Source: Tanypteryx hageni
Lineage: Eukaryota; Arthropoda; Insecta; Odonata; Petaluridae
DNA length: 64,000 nt
Direction: 5' to 3'
Assembly: GCA_028673005.1 (NCBI GenBank)
Contig: CM054118.1
Span: forward strand, 56,303,338-56,367,337
Both the position numbers and the translations under genes were made by a program. Below, one piece after another: positions 1 to 11,703 of this stretch (its first letter is position 1; every line of letters starts with the position of its first letter). The notes under the pieces are model-generated. The model did not search any database, was not told where the DNA came from, and saw nothing but the letters and a program-made list of their open reading frames with translations.

Positions 1-110
1 TGTAAGGGGTTTAGTTCGGAATGGATTAGGAAGTATTATAATCGGCTTCATTCGGGTAAAATTGAGACCGATCAATCCTCTTCTTAGAAAAGGAGTTGGT
101 GGGATTAAGG

Positions 111-389
111 CAGGGGTGGATCTAGATGCATACCTCAAGAGGGGTAATAATAAAACAAATAAATTTACTGACACCTATTTATGCAAAATAATACCGTCTC
201 ATTATGATACATATACAGCGTATATTAAATATTGCTTTGATATTTGCATAATATTTCTAGAATTCCTATAAAATAAAATAAATTAATTAATTGAGTTTAT
301 ATTTTAATGATGATTGACCATCTTTCATAGAGGGGGGAAAGGGAGATAATTACCCTATTACCCCCTCCTCCCCTTTGTATCCGCCATTG
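111..389. mobile_element. Non-autonomous hAT-type element (279 bp)
   Basis: The ends are inverted: CAGGGGTGGATC on the left and the complement of CAATGGCGGATAC on the right. The element is flanked by a perfect 8-bp direct repeat, GATTAAGG, at 103-110 and 390-397. An 8-bp duplication and CA..GGG termini are hallmarks of the hAT superfamily. There is no transposase coding, so it must have been mobilised in trans. The middle of the duplication is TA, as in most other elements of this kind here. Confidence 0.8.
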
Positions 390-397
390 GATTAAGG

Positions 398-1341
398 GAG
401 GCAGTGGAAACTACTTTCTAAGATAGTATGATATATTCGCCTATACGTCTGCGAGGCATATACGACCAGGTGCACTAAGGTCGTTCAAGGCATTCACTAA
501 CGTCTTTCGTTTAGCCCGCGGATAGCAAGGTCATTCCACATGGGGATGTATGGCCACGTGATATCATTTTTTACGCGCCCAATGCGAAGAAAATTCTCAG
601 CCAGGCAGTCACATTTATAGCATACCTACCCGGTGATATCTCTTCCTGAGAAAGGTTACTGGAAACTCTGCAGTAATACCAAACCACAACGGAGTCTGCA
701 TCAGTCTGTGATAAAAACCCGTTTTGTGAGGTCTCTCAAAGGTTTTTTTGTCATTAACGTCATGACAACTTTGGAAAAAAATTTGTTAGCAATTAAGAAT
801 ATTGTAAAGAAAACTGGGATTAAGAGAATAATTTTAAATAAATATCGGACACTCCTTATGGCTAGGATCCAATTGATAAATTATTTATCTCCAATGGCCA
901 TAAGAACTACTTTTTATGACTTTTGGAGCTCACCAATTTATCAAGACTTTTAGGTAAATGGTTGTACGGTTGCATAAGTACAAGGATGCACTATTTAGTA
1001 GTCGATATCCATTGCGTTCAAATACTCCTTTCGATGAAAATATAGCACCGCGTCGGGTGTTTATGATGCAATGTAGACATCATCTTTGGCGCGACTTGCA
1101 ACGCGTCTTCTCGAGAACGAGCGCTGACGCGGAAAGGTTTCAATGATTAACACAACTAATATGCCCATTTAACAAAATCATTGGACGCACAGCTAAGCGG
1201 TGGAATGTTTAGAAATATTTCAATTACATATATATATTATAACTGTACTTCACGAAACGCATACCAACAAGAAAAATACGACCATGCCCACAATAGGATT
1301 GGAACCTACCTCGGGAGCCAGACACAACTACCACCATTTAC
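398..1341. other. Anonymous sequence, no gene recognised
   Basis: A 106-codon open frame at 633-953 (+) and a 62-codon frame at 958-1146 (+) are present. Their translations resemble no family I know and they have no coding-like neighbours, so I treat them as chance frames. I see no RNA gene or repeat copy in this stretch. Confidence 0.5.
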
Positions 1342-1358
1342 CATGGGGAGACAAAAGA

Positions 1359-1430
1359 TTCTCATGCCGGGAATCGAACCCGGGCCTTCTGGGTGAAAGC
1401 CAGATATCCTAGCCACTAGAACACATGGGA
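1359..1430 (-). tRNA. tRNA-Glu (anticodon TTC), probably degenerate copy
   Basis: A 72-nt cloverleaf on the minus strand has anticodon loop CTTTCAC (anticodon TTC), T arm CCGGG-TTCGATT-CCCGG and a downstream TTTT Pol III stop. It differs from its two sister copies at two important places. The A-box region reads TGTTCTAGTGG instead of TGGTCTAGTGG. The 3' acceptor strand reads CATGAGA, which leaves a C-A mismatch with TCCCATG. I therefore think this copy is decaying and may not be expressed or charged normally. Confidence 0.8.
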
Positions 1431-1627
1431 TCATGAGATTAAACTCTCGTGATTTTTGCCTCTACCAAATCACGGATTCCAGGAATGGGAGAAAAAAGAT
1501 TACGGATATTTATAGTTTTATGCGGTGACTGCTAAACAAAATATTTTAAACAATCCAGCTCTTTTGAAAAGGAGAATGATTGTTTTCTTAATGCTGCATT
1601 AAATTATTTATGGTTGCAGACAAAAGA

Positions 1628-1699
1628 TTCCCATGCCGGGAATCGAACCCGGACCTTCTGGGTGAAAGCCAGATATCCTAGCCACTAGACCACATGGGA
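1628..1699 (-). tRNA. tRNA-Glu (anticodon TTC)
   Basis: A 72-nt minus-strand tRNA. The acceptor stem TCCCATG/CATGGGA is fully paired, the A box TGGTCTAGTGG and B box GGTTCGATTCC are intact, and the anticodon stem TCTGG/CCAGA encloses loop CTTTCAC with anticodon TTC reading GAA (and GAG by wobble). TTTT follows two bases after the discriminator A. No intron. Middle unit of the tandem triplication and probably functional. Confidence 0.95.
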
Positions 1700-1895
1700 T
1701 AATGAGATTAAATCCTCGTGATTTTTGCCTCTACCAGATCACGGATTCCAGGAATGGGAGAAAAAATATTACAGATATTTACACGTTTATGAAATGACTG
1801 CTTAACAATATTTTAACCAACCCGGCTCTTCTGAAAAGGAGAATTTTTGTTTTCTTAAGACTGCATTAAAATTATTTATGGTTGGAGACAAAATA

Positions 1896-1967
1896 TTCCC
1901 ATGCCGGGAATCGAACCCGGGCCTTCTGGGTGAAAGCCAGATATCCTAGCCACTAGACCACATGGGA
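1896..1967 (-). tRNA. tRNA-Glu (anticodon TTC)
   Basis: Third copy of the tandem set and 72 nt long. It has a fully paired acceptor stem, intact A and B boxes, anticodon TTC, and a TTTT terminator just 3' on the minus strand. Body sequence matches the middle copy except for one T-arm-side base, where this copy reads GGCCCGGG and the middle copy GGTCCGGG. Probably functional. Confidence 0.95.
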
Positions 1968-2150
1968 TAATGAAATCAAACCCTCGTGATTTTTGCCTCT
2001 GCCAAATCACGGATTCCAGGAAAGGGAGAAAAAAGATTACGGATATTTATACTTTTATGAAATGATTGATAAACATAATATTTTAAACAATCCGACTCTT
2101 TTAAAAAGGAGAATTTTTGTTTTCTTAAGACTGCATTAAAATTATTTATG

Positions 2151-3654
2151 CTTTGTCTGATTATTTCGTGTACTTATACGATTGCTGATATTCATGAAGT
2201 TTTCATTTAGTTTTACAATAGCAATTTTGCTGTCCTAGCTTATCCGTAAAAGCGCGATATATAGCGGTAAAGGATGTTTTAATGGATATAGTGTGTTCTC
2301 TAAGTATTTTCTCCTGAACGTCGGGTTATCTCATGCTACTCAAAATTCGTAAATATTTAAGGATATCTAGTAAAAAATAATAAAAATTCTTTCGTAGGAT
2401 TCATCACGGAAGACTCAAATAAAATCGTTCCCACACCATCCATAACCGATTTCACAATTATTATTAATATTTTTTTAAATATGCTATAAAAAAATCTTTT
2501 TTTAATAAAATACTAATCTTCTGTTGGAAGAATCCAAATGTTAATGATTTTCCTCTACATCATGAACAGTTTCGAAAGGAAGTAAGTGAATTTTATTTTG
2601 TACTTAACCATTTCATTAGTGTGCTGTACATCGTAAAAGAAAGTAAATAGCCAAGAGGACGTAAAATGAAATTAGGATGAAGTCAGTTTATAAAAAAAAT
2701 ACTTGGAACTCGATAATAAAATAAAAATATGAGACTGGAGACACATTACATACCGAATTACGGCTTAAACCAGGTCCTTTGAGGATGGAATAAACAAGTT
2801 TTATTGCTCTCCTTTTGTTTGTCTTCAGGATTCGTTGTTGGAAGTGTGAGAAACCTACAAGGTTTCCTTATGTTACCACCTGGCAGATCGCCAACTTTTA
2901 GCACTAAGTTTTTAAACAAATAAAAAGTAAACGAGACCGGCCATTTTGTTTTTCGCTGTATTCATATAAAAATTTCATCGTAAAACGCTCGTTTTTTATT
3001 TATCAAAGCGCAAAATAACGAGGACAACAAGCATAGTTCAAAAATCAAGCAGCCAAAACACTGCGAAAATACATTTAAAATTTCCCATATAATTTCACAT
3101 CACATTGCCCAAGTTTTGCTGTCGACCTATTTCTCAAATAATGTTACTTTGGTGGATGACAGGCAAATTCATAACTATGGCGCTATAAATTATCATATCT
3201 ATATGTTCGCTTTCGTTATTGACTGATAAGGACCAACGAATTACTTTCTAGGACAGCTTTAATAAAATCTCGTCATAATGTACTTCTCAATCATGACTTT
3301 TTCATTAGTTATCTCCAGATATTATACTTAAATGATGTAAACATATTTCAATATAATCCAATTATAGGTAGTTTTCATTATTAGATATATAACTTTAAGT
3401 GGTAACAACAAGGTATATGTATATAGAAAAATAATCTTCGTGAAAATATTGAAATTCAAGACTTTTATGAATTTGCGCATTTAAGATGCTCCTCAGGACG
3501 AAAAAGTTGTTTTAACAATTCCGCCTTTCTGTAATCTGTAGCCTCTGCACGTTTCTAGAGGTCAAATAGTTCAAAAGAATCTGAAGAAACCTCGTATTTA
3601 TGTGATGTATTATCCGAAATAGTAGCTTAGCTAAAATGAATCATATCGATCAAA
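2151..3654. other. Anonymous A+T-rich sequence
   Basis: No open frame above 60 codons, no tRNA, no tandem repeat and no repeat shared with the rest of the window was found in this 1.5 kb. Confidence 0.5.
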
Positions 3655-3855
3655 AGTGGAGGAAAGTTTATTCACGTCGATTTTTATATAAAGCGATTTA
3701 CTCAAAAGTAACCTCACGTATTTTGATTTAAATTCCTCAAGTTATAAAGCATGGTGTTTAACACATTACTGAATAATTAATGTGGCTGAAAACTTACCTA
3801 TACAGCGTCTAGTGACATTAAAATATACCGAGTTTGACGCCCAGCAACCACCGAG
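3655..3855. repeat. Diverged interspersed repeat (partner at 59655-59835)
   Basis: Shares a series of blocks in the same order and strand with 59655-59835: TCGATTTxTxxxxAA, TTACTCAAAAGTA versus TTATTCAAAAGTAG, GTGACATTA, ATATA, and ACGCCCAGCxACCACC. The copies are strongly diverged and I cannot define ends, terminal repeats or a family. Confidence 0.5.
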
Positions 3856-4950
3856 CTGTCCACACAGCAATATGGCCACTGACATTATTTTATGTCCTGG
3901 AAGCATACGGAGACGAAAAGTTTGTGCAATGTATGATCCACCGACTTTTTTATTTTTCTATCCTGCATTGTTTTCAGTACAGCGTACATACAGAGTAAAG
4001 AAGGGTGTATAAAATATATAACGGCAGTTCGCTGCTAATCGATTTTAGGAGTTAAAAGAGGTTACACGTTTTATGGCTATAGTATGTCGTTCGAAGAATG
4101 GTTCTAATGGCTAGGGAGGTGATCACTGTTTTTCTTAAGGAAAATTAAGTGGAATCTCCTCTCTGTTAAAAGATCTATTCTTTCCACGACAACCAGCTGC
4201 TGCGTGGCGTTGTCACTGCTGCGGTTCCGAGAGTTTATGGCGCACAACCTCCTCTGGACCAACTCATTCAGGACCACGCCTTATTTCAATGCGCCATACA
4301 ATTCGCATAAGCAAAGTGCCGGTAATAAATACGCCCGCGAAACTTTTAGCGAATTTCAACGCTTAAATAACGCCGACAAAAGAGCATCTTGACAACAAAC
4401 GCGCTTCCCTGCGGACTCCTCTCTCTGTCGATGTAAACGCGGAGGAAAATTGCGAGGAACGAAAATAAGTTGCTCGCAAACCGTTTTTCACTAATCCTCT
4501 TCCATCAACAAACAATGCCGCCGAGAAAACTTCAGACCATACTTTATTTTCTAAACTTTTCCCGGGTTGAAATGTGACGACAGAGCGTTGAAAATAGAAT
4601 GGAAACTCTCGGGCAATTCCCCAAGAGAGAGTTTTTGTTTTTTTTGCAAGCCATGTTTCCTTACTCTGAAGCATCATCTCTATTCTCGATTCATTTGCAT
4701 GGATTTAACCCCTCTGCCGCAGGTTTAAACTTTTCTTCCTTTCAAATTAGTCTCTGCCATCGTTTTCCAAAATAAAACACGAATGAGTACGCGGTATTGC
4801 TCTGCTTTAACCGAACATATAAAAATAATAATGTTAGAGAATATAGGTCCTCAACCTCTTTTTTCTCTCGAAGTCCTTGGAGCTTTCTTTACATAATTAT
4901 CTTCCCTCTAGTATACACGAAAAAGATAACGAACTAAACTAAACTAAAAG
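3856..4950. other. Anonymous sequence
   Basis: Short open frames at 4204-4392 (+) and 4363-4677 (-) overlap each other on opposite strands and match nothing I recognise. No RNA gene seen. Confidence 0.5.
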
Positions 4951-5033
4951 AGGAAAATGAATAAAATGTTTGGTAAAGAATCCACTTTAAGTATTAAAGT
5001 GGATTCTTTACCAAACATTTTATTCATTTTCCT
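4951..5033. repeat. Perfect 40-bp inverted repeat with 3-nt loop
   Basis: Bases 4951-4990 are the exact reverse complement of 4994-5033, with only GTA between them. The stem has no mismatch over 40 bp. Transcribed on either strand it would fold into one long hairpin. It shows no target duplication or known transposon terminus. It could be a small-RNA-producing hairpin, a recent snap-back duplication or a sequencing/assembly artefact. Confidence 0.95.
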
Positions 5034-7513
5034 GAATATGGAGTTCCACCACGTCAAGGCTGCATCCATCGATTTTAAACTAAAAGATACAGCGAATCCT
5101 TAGAAATGTAAATAATTATAAAATGATGTTATATGTTTCTTAAGTATATTTATCAATACGAACAAAAGAACCGCGCGCGAACTTTTGCGTGAAAAAAGGC
5201 TACGCCACCTCTCTCACATTCAAGTTACTAGCTGTTCAGGACGCTTCTTTTAAGAGCTCCGCGAAAATATCGCAATCATTTTGTATTCCAACACCACTTT
5301 CTTGGCACAAAATCGTCTACAAGGTTTTGTAACGTTATTTCTACTTGCATTATCACAACCTTCGACTCCTAAGTCATTCATGAGAGCTGAAATTAGGACA
5401 AAATTTGTGATTTACACATACTCCTTAACAAATCTTCACCTACCCAAAGGGGTACGAATACTCCCGGTTGAAAAACTCAGTACAATGTATACAAACTCCA
5501 GGTTGTGAAATACATATAAAGATTATTGCTGAATGTGGAGAAAAACAACAAGGCATTACTACGTTTACCCATTAAATTCGATTTTAAAGAGTGATTAAAC
5601 TGAGAAGACGGAAATATAACCAATTGCTTTTAATTATAAGAGAATACTGGCCGTGCTTGACGAAGCATATTCAGTGAAAAAACTAACTCGTTCCCTTGAC
5701 CGTGCGCCGTGGTTGTGGAGAAACAATGGAGAAATACTAGATAAGGCATCATCGAGCTTATAAAAGAAATTTAATAAAAAATTGAAACTGCGAATAGCGA
5801 GGATAGAATCAATCGGGTTCTTATTTATAGGATAATGTCTTCGTGACAACATATTTTTAGCGATAAAACCAATTTCGTAGCTTGACGAGACCGGCGACAC
5901 GCTATGGCTGTTTGCGTGCCATTACGGCAAATGCAAACGAGGCGCGGTTTTGCCGCACAGACTTGTAGACGCTCCGATTCGACCAAATTATCGCGTTCCT
6001 CCGTTCGAAGATGATCGAAGCGATGTCCGAACAGGCACAAAGATGATGTAACGCTTCACGTCGTCGGTTTTATCCGTTCGGGCTTGTCAAGCTTATTGCC
6101 AATCTCGGTGATGCGCTCGACTTTCGTATCCCTCTACGTCTAGAGCCAACGTCGAGCAATCAATCACCGCGAAACGACACGGGAATTGTCGCAGAACCAA
6201 CTCTCCACGCCGCGGTTATGCTAATCCAATAGCGCCGTAAATCAAATGAACCCCGAGTATGTTATGAGCCGTGCTGCTCGCTTTGCGTGCCGGTCCGAAT
6301 AAAATAAAATGCACGCATGACCCGCATTCAATTACGTTTGCGTGATCTACGGACGGCGATTGTAGGGAGGTATAAGAGGGGTTCCCAGGGGATGATAATG
6401 GTGCGGTTGAATCATACGCTCGAGAGGCACGCGAGTCGAGGCGACAACTTGCGGCCAATGCCATAACTAGGGGGTGACGAATGCGGCACCTGCAATAGGC
6501 GTCGCTCGCAAAGGTTCTATCCCGAAAGATGCGAAAAAACATCTTTTACATCTTTTCGTCGAAATAATTATTTAGTTGGTGCTAAAATATCGCCTTTATT
6601 TTAACTGGTACGAAATGTTTCTTAATTGCGACAAAGAAGAAATTTTATATTCTATAGAACTTGATTCTTGAAATGCGGTTTCGTAAACTCGGCCAAAGGC
6701 GCTTCAGCTACGATTTTACTTGTGACGCCATTCTCGCCTCGCCTCTCCTTGATTGACTTCAAATATTGCGAACATAACAGCGCAAAAATTTGGTCGCCCT
6801 AAAAAGAATCGAGTGAATAAATAAACTGACGAAAATGTACGGTTCCGCGCGCTGCCAACTTTCTTGGAATGTTGTTGATTCGCGTACAAAGAAATATCGA
6901 AGTTTTCGCCATTGAATTACTTCATATACGCACAAGAACGATTCATGTCTGTAGAGCGGAGGATTCATTATATGAGCAGTTAAAAAGCAGTAAATGCGAG
7001 CTACCATTACAAACCACATAATAGCCACCGAAAATTAAATAACACAAAATTTAATTGGTAGAAGGAAACAACCCGCGCCATTCCTGATTTCGATTCAGAT
7101 CAATTTTTCCTATGACGTCAACGTGCTCGGTCGCAGAATCAATTTTGGCGAACACTACACCACCAACTCCAAGCCAAAATTGTCAGCTTTATAACCGCAT
7201 AACATCCGCCGTTTGGATTTTTATCGTCATAAAAAAGGAAATGAAGCACTCCTCTTCCTCCGGCCAATATAAACTTACTGCGAAATATTTATTTCGAATG
7301 GCATTGACGGCCTACATCCTCTACAGATGAGATGTCTTTGATTTTCAGCTGGGGCGGATATCGGCGGGATACCGCCTCTTGGTGTTGGCATTATTAATAT
7401 CCTCCCTTAGCAACAGCGGAAAGAGGATACCATATGTACACTCACGTACGCAAACACTCGGTTATATTCAAGACTCTTAGATTATCTCACTTCGACGAGG
7501 GCTCTGGCACAGG
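5034..7513. other. Anonymous sequence with a CpG-rich unique stretch
   Basis: Between about 5880 and 6540 the base composition rises to near 50% G+C with many CpG dinucleotides, unlike the A+T-rich flanks. Open frames of 71 and 108 codons there (minus strand) show no recognisable domain. I see no transposon ends. A regulatory element or unrecognised exon is possible but unproven. Confidence 0.45.
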
Positions 7514-8905
7514 GAGTGAGAAAGAGAGGGGGGAAGAAGGAGGGAGATAGAGAGAGGAGGTTTGGAAAGAGGGAGGAGAGATGGAGAGAGGGAGGAGAGA
7601 TGGAGAGAGGGAGGAGAGATGAAGAGATGGAGAGAGGGAGGAGAGATGAAGAGATGGAGAGAGGGAGGATAGATGAAGAGAGGGAGGAGAGAGGGAGAGA
7701 TGGAGGAGACATGGAGAGAGGGAGGAGAGATGGAGAGAGGGAGGAGAGAGGGAGGAGAGATGGAGAGAGGGTGGAGAGATGAAGTGAGGGAGGAGAGATG
7801 GAGAGAGGGAGGAGAGATGGAGAGAGGCAGGAGAGACAGGGAGGGAGGAGGGAAATGGAGGAGAGAGGGAAGAGAGAGGATTGAAAGAGGTAGCAGAGAG
7901 GAGCAGAGAGAGAGAGGGATCAGAGAGAGAGAGGGGGCAGAGAGAGAGAGAGGGAGCGGAGAGAGAGAGAGAGGGAGCGGAGAGAGAGAGGGAGCAGAGA
8001 GAGAGAGCAGAGAGAGGGAGAGGGGGAGGAAGAAAGAGAGAGGGAGGAGAAAGAGAGAGAGAGAGAGGGGAGGAGAGAGAGGGAAGGTGAGAGAGAGAGG
8101 GAAGGGGAGAGAGAGGGAAGGGGAGAGAGAGGGAAGGGGAGAGAGAGGGAAGGGGAGAGAGAGGGAAGGGGAGAGAGAGGGAAGGCGAGAGAGAGGGAAG
8201 GCGAGAGAGAGAGAGGGGAGAGAGAGGGAGGAGAGAGAGAGGGAGGAGAGAGAGAGGGAGGGGAGAGAGAGAGGGAGGGGAGAGAGAGAGGGAGGGGAGA
8301 GCGAGAGAGAGGGAGGGAGGAGAGAGGGGGAGGGAGGAAAGAGGTGGGGAGGAGAGAGAGGGAGGAGAGAGAGGGAGGGAGGAGAGAGAGGGAGGGAGGA
8401 GAGAGAGGGAGGAGAGAGAGGGAGAGAGGAGAGAGAGGGAGGGAGGAGAGAGTGAAATGGAGAGAGAGAAATAGGGAGGGGAGAGGTGGAGATAGAGAAA
8501 GGAAGGATAGATTGAGATAGGAAAAAAGGTGTGAAGAGAAAAGAAAACGAGAGGGAGAGAGGCAGGAGAGAAGAGAGGAGTGTGGGTGAGAGGGAGGAGA
8601 AAGGGAGGAAAGGAAAGGGGTGAGAGAAAAAGGGGAGAGAGAGAAAGGGGAGAGATAAAGGGGAGAGAGAGAGAGAAAGGGGAGAGCGAGAGAGTGGAGA
8701 GGGAAACGGAGAGAGAAACAGCGAGTAAGAGGAGAAAGTAGAGAAAGGAAGGCAACGGAGGGAAGAAGAGCGAGAGGGAGGAATGAACGAGAGGGGGAAG
8801 ATAGGGAGAAGATATGGGGTGAGGGAGGGAGAGGGTAGAGAGGGGGGAGAGATTGCCGATGAAAGAGAGAGTGTGTGAGAGGGGAAGAGGGAGAAAGAGA
8901 GCAAT
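7514..8905. repeat. GA-rich purine tract with embedded minisatellites (1.4 kb)
   Basis: Almost pure purine on the plus strand, built from GAGA, GGAG and GGGA words, with short higher-order units (for example repeated GAGAGAGAGGGAAGGG around 8096-8215 and GGAGGAGAGATGGAGA around 7575-7800). The long open frames here encode only Ser/Leu/Pro or Arg/Glu/Gly runs and are artefacts of composition. Confidence 0.95.
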
Positions 8906-9856
8906 CTATGTCGAGTAGGCGTTATGGTTCTGAGAGGAATTAACCCTTGAGAAACGATAAAGAGGATCTTCATTCGAACGAAGATCCTAAGTCGAAAATA
9001 CTACAGTTTTCGAGGCCAGTCAATAGCCCCTATATTGGTTAAATTCGCGAATAGACAGAATATTTTCTCAAAATGAGTAGTCAATGATTTAAAAAGTCAC
9101 CTTCAAATTTTTTATGTCGTGCAGAATAGTACAAAGCTTCTCACTGGTCGAGAAAATTATAGAGTACATATCCACACAATAGTATAAATTTGTATATCGA
9201 AAATATGATGTGGCCTGCATACTTTTCAAATGTACTTTTTATATATTTAATTTCCCAGAATTCAGTTTGAATCTGAATTAGTCTTTCATGAATGATTTGA
9301 CGTTCCTTGCAAGAAATAGCAATTTTTCATAAATCAATGGATTTGACTACGGGCAAAATGCCGTTAATCAGATTTTTTCCACAGACATTTTTAGGAGCGG
9401 ACGATGCTTTCGGATAGCCAGGGTTTTTAAAATACGTATGTACTGCATAAAACTGGAAAACGAAAAATAATATATTTACATGCCTTATTCTTTTATAGTG
9501 AAAATTCAATTCAGATATGAATACTCTTGCTACTCTAGCACAGAGATCTCCATACGATTAATTAGTAGACACAGTGACACGCATTGCCTTACCTTTCCGC
9601 GTTATTCCCGCAAAAACAATAGAGTGAGAACTTATGCATTCTTGCGAATTTTATTTAGAAACGCACACAATTAGCCGCACCTTGAAGCACATAGAGGCAA
9701 CGCTCGATGGGGAAATATTTTAATCGCGACGGCGCCTCATGGACCGATATTGCGATGGCAATAAAACGTGCTTGACGTGGGCGTAAATACTTTCTCCTCA
9801 TTATGTAAATGCACCTCGGAACGATTCGAAGTTTTTTAACAGGATTTGAATAGGAG
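8906..9856. other. Anonymous A+T-rich sequence
   Basis: Two ~60-codon frames only, no recognisable product. TTAACCCTTGAG at about 8940 resembles a piggyBac-type left end but no matching right end was found. Confidence 0.45.
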
Positions 9857-10012
9857 AGTGAGTGTGTGTTGTGTGTGTGTTGTGTATGTTGTGTGTGTAT
9901 TGTGTATGTTGTGTGTGTGTTGTGTATGTTGTGTGCGTGTTTTGTGTGTGTGTTTTGTGTGTGTGTGTGTTTTGTGCGTGCGCGTGTGCGTGTGTGTGTG
10001 TGAGAGAGAGAG
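9857..10012. repeat. GT-rich microsatellite
   Basis: Interrupted TGTG/TGTATG repeat passing into CGTGTGCGTG and ending in a short GA run. The Val/Cys-rich frame over it is spurious. Confidence 0.95.
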
Positions 10013-10441
10013 AAATCTCGTTTACAAGAGCCTAAAAGAATGCCAAGTGTTCGGGAGAAGGATACGTTCTGAAGAGTTTTTGCTTACGTGCCAAGAAATG
10101 TTGCGTAAATGCATGCAATACGAGTATCTCGATATTCCTCGAGATGATTATGCGGATATCTCATTCGATTGGCTCCCTCTCTCGTCCACCCTCGTATAAA
10201 ATGCTCTCTCGTTAACATAGTTGAGGAACGGCAGCTAAAGGAAATGTTTTGAATTTTAAACCCGTTAGTTAGATCGGCTACGTTTCCATAACTGCTCGGA
10301 CGCTATTGGGTAAGTGAAGCTGAGAGCTACACGGAGCAAGTAGAGATTACACGTCCGAGGATAGTTATATCTTATCAACATACAATAAATTCTAAATTAT
10401 TATTTTTACAACGCTAATTGACCCCTCGCCCAGATAAATAA
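10013..10441. other. Anonymous sequence
   Basis: A frame continuing out of the GT repeat to 10199 has no recognised similarity. Nothing else seen. Confidence 0.4.
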
Positions 10442-10573
10442 CAGTATTTATCCGAATATAAGACGATTTGAATATAAGACGACTGTCCGAAAAATTGGTA
10501 GCTTTAGAAGGAACAAAGTAGTTACCTGAATATAAGATGACGACCCATTCGTAGAATTTTCAGTTACGTAGAG

Positions 10574-10842
10574 CAGTAGTTCTTAAACTTTCAATTATCG
10601 CGGCCCCTTTGAATACCATGCGGCTCCCTTTGTATTGAATGTAGTAAAAATAAGAAAATTGATTGCAAATTTCTTCATTTTATGCAGCTATTAGTAATTT
10701 TATCACATTGTTTTTCCAAAAATTCCCTGATAACATTTTATTATTCGTGATAACATTTTATTATTCGTGAAAACATTATTTTTTGGCATTTCACCTTGCA
10801 TCCAAAATAATTTTTCGGCCCTCTCGAGTTTTAGAAACACTG
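10574..10842. mobile_element. Non-autonomous hAT-type element (269 bp)
   Basis: Begins CAGTAGTTCTTAAACTTTC and ends in the complement of CAGTGTTTCTAAAACTC. A perfect 8-bp duplication ACGTAGAG lies at 10566-10573 and 10843-10850. Internally related to 23113-23359, sharing GCGGCCCCTTTGAA and TTATTATTCGTGA-like blocks. Contains a local direct repeat of GATAACATTTTATTATTCGT. No coding capacity. Confidence 0.88.
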
Positions 10843-10882
10843 ACGTAGAGAAAAACAATTTTTAACTTTATATACCCTCCAA

Positions 10883-11635
10883 CAGTGCTGTTCTCGTAAA
10901 AAAAAAGCAGAGGGTATACCGTATACGGAAGTAAAAATTTGAGAGGGGGTCTTACCCATTTTTTTTTAAAGCAAAGTACGACTATAATGTTACAATGGCA
11001 GGAGAAAGCGTATGAGCTTACTTTGAATTTCCTTGAAAATTTAATTTAAATTATATTTTGATGCACAAAAAAAATAAGAAGTCCGCAGATTTTCAAGGAT
11101 TGCAGATGCAGCTTCAATATTCGGGGCCACGAAAAAAGGAGGTATTAGCTGGTATTTTTTAAATCAACCTGTATAATTTCTCATAAGGCCAGGGTATACG
11201 CTATTTGTTAGAAAAAGCAGAGGGTATATCCTATTCATTCGAATAAATCAGTGGGTGTGGAGGAGGATGGAGAAGGTTAAGTGGATGGATAGGATAAGGA
11301 ATGAAGCAATACTAACAAGGGTGAATGAGAAGAGAAGATTACTTGAAACAATTCAGAGGAGGAAAAGTAACTGGTTAGGGCATATCTTGAGAGGAGAAGG
11401 TTTATTATTGATGGTGTTGGAAGGATCAGTAGAAGGTGAAAGGAAAAGGGGACGTAGAAGAATAAAAATGTTTGATGACCTGAAAGAAAGTGGAGGGTAT
11501 CAGGAAATGAAAGAAATGGCAAGGAACAGAAAGGAGTGGAGACAACGCTGGTGCCAGGGACCTGCCTTGAGGCAGAACACCTCATGATGATGATGATACT
11601 GCGTATACCACCGTATACCCTCCATTACGGCACTG
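10883..11635. mobile_element. Non-autonomous hAT-type element carrying a LINE insert
   Basis: Ends are CAGTGCTG on the left and the complement of CAGTGCCGTAATGG on the right, with subterminal AGAGGGTATACCGTATACGG. The 8-bp duplication CCCTCCAA flanks it at 10875-10882 and 11636-11643. It is a clear relative of 52970-53447, which lacks the LINE insert and is 478 bp. The extra length here is the retrotransposon tail at 11244-11600. Confidence 0.9.
11244..11600 (+). pseudogene. 5'-truncated RTE-type LINE, C-terminal end of ORF
   Basis: An open frame at 11255-11587 encodes 110 residues matching the C-terminal region of the reverse-transcriptase frame at 38562-40457. Both have MWxWRRM followed by WxDR, a KRxRGRxR(I/F) basic stretch, DDLK and a closing MKxxAxxRxxWR. 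It ends in TGATGATGATGATAC, the same 3' tail as the 38.6-kb copy. No reverse-transcriptase or endonuclease core is present. It sits inside the hAT element 10883-11635 and so arrived after it. Confidence 0.85.
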
Positions 11636-11703
11636 CCCTCCAACGCCATACGTTCCCTTCACTAGCACTGAATATCAGTTTTGTTATTTCTGACATGCTA
11701 GAT

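Larger units (their letters stand above)
1342..2150. repeat. Tandem triplication of a ~269-bp unit carrying tRNA-Glu
   Basis: Three head-to-tail units repeat with periods of 269 and 268 bp, measured between the tRNA 3' ends at 1359, 1628 and 1896. Homology is not limited to the tRNA: the shared flank includes ACAAAAGATTC before it and a stretch beginning GTGATTTTTGCCTCTACC after it, running to ATTATTTATG. The units differ by scattered substitutions and small indels, so this is an unequal-crossover type duplication that is not brand new. Confidence 0.92.

Noticed and set aside
633..953. 106-codon plus-strand frame
   Set aside because: Lys/Ile/Leu-rich peptide with no family resemblance. A chance frame in A+T-rich DNA is more likely.
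8940..8956. TTAACCCTTGAG as a piggyBac left end
   Set aside because: No inverted partner with TTAA was found downstream within the window.
7477..8973. 498-codon minus-strand open frame and overlapping 422- and 260-codon frames
   Set aside because: They translate a GA/CT low-complexity tract into Ser/Leu/Pro or Arg/Glu/Gly runs, with no domain and several overlapping frames equally open.
9846..10199. 117-codon frame starting in Val/Cys repeats
   Set aside because: The N-terminal half is a GT microsatellite, and the rest has no recognisable similarity or upstream context.
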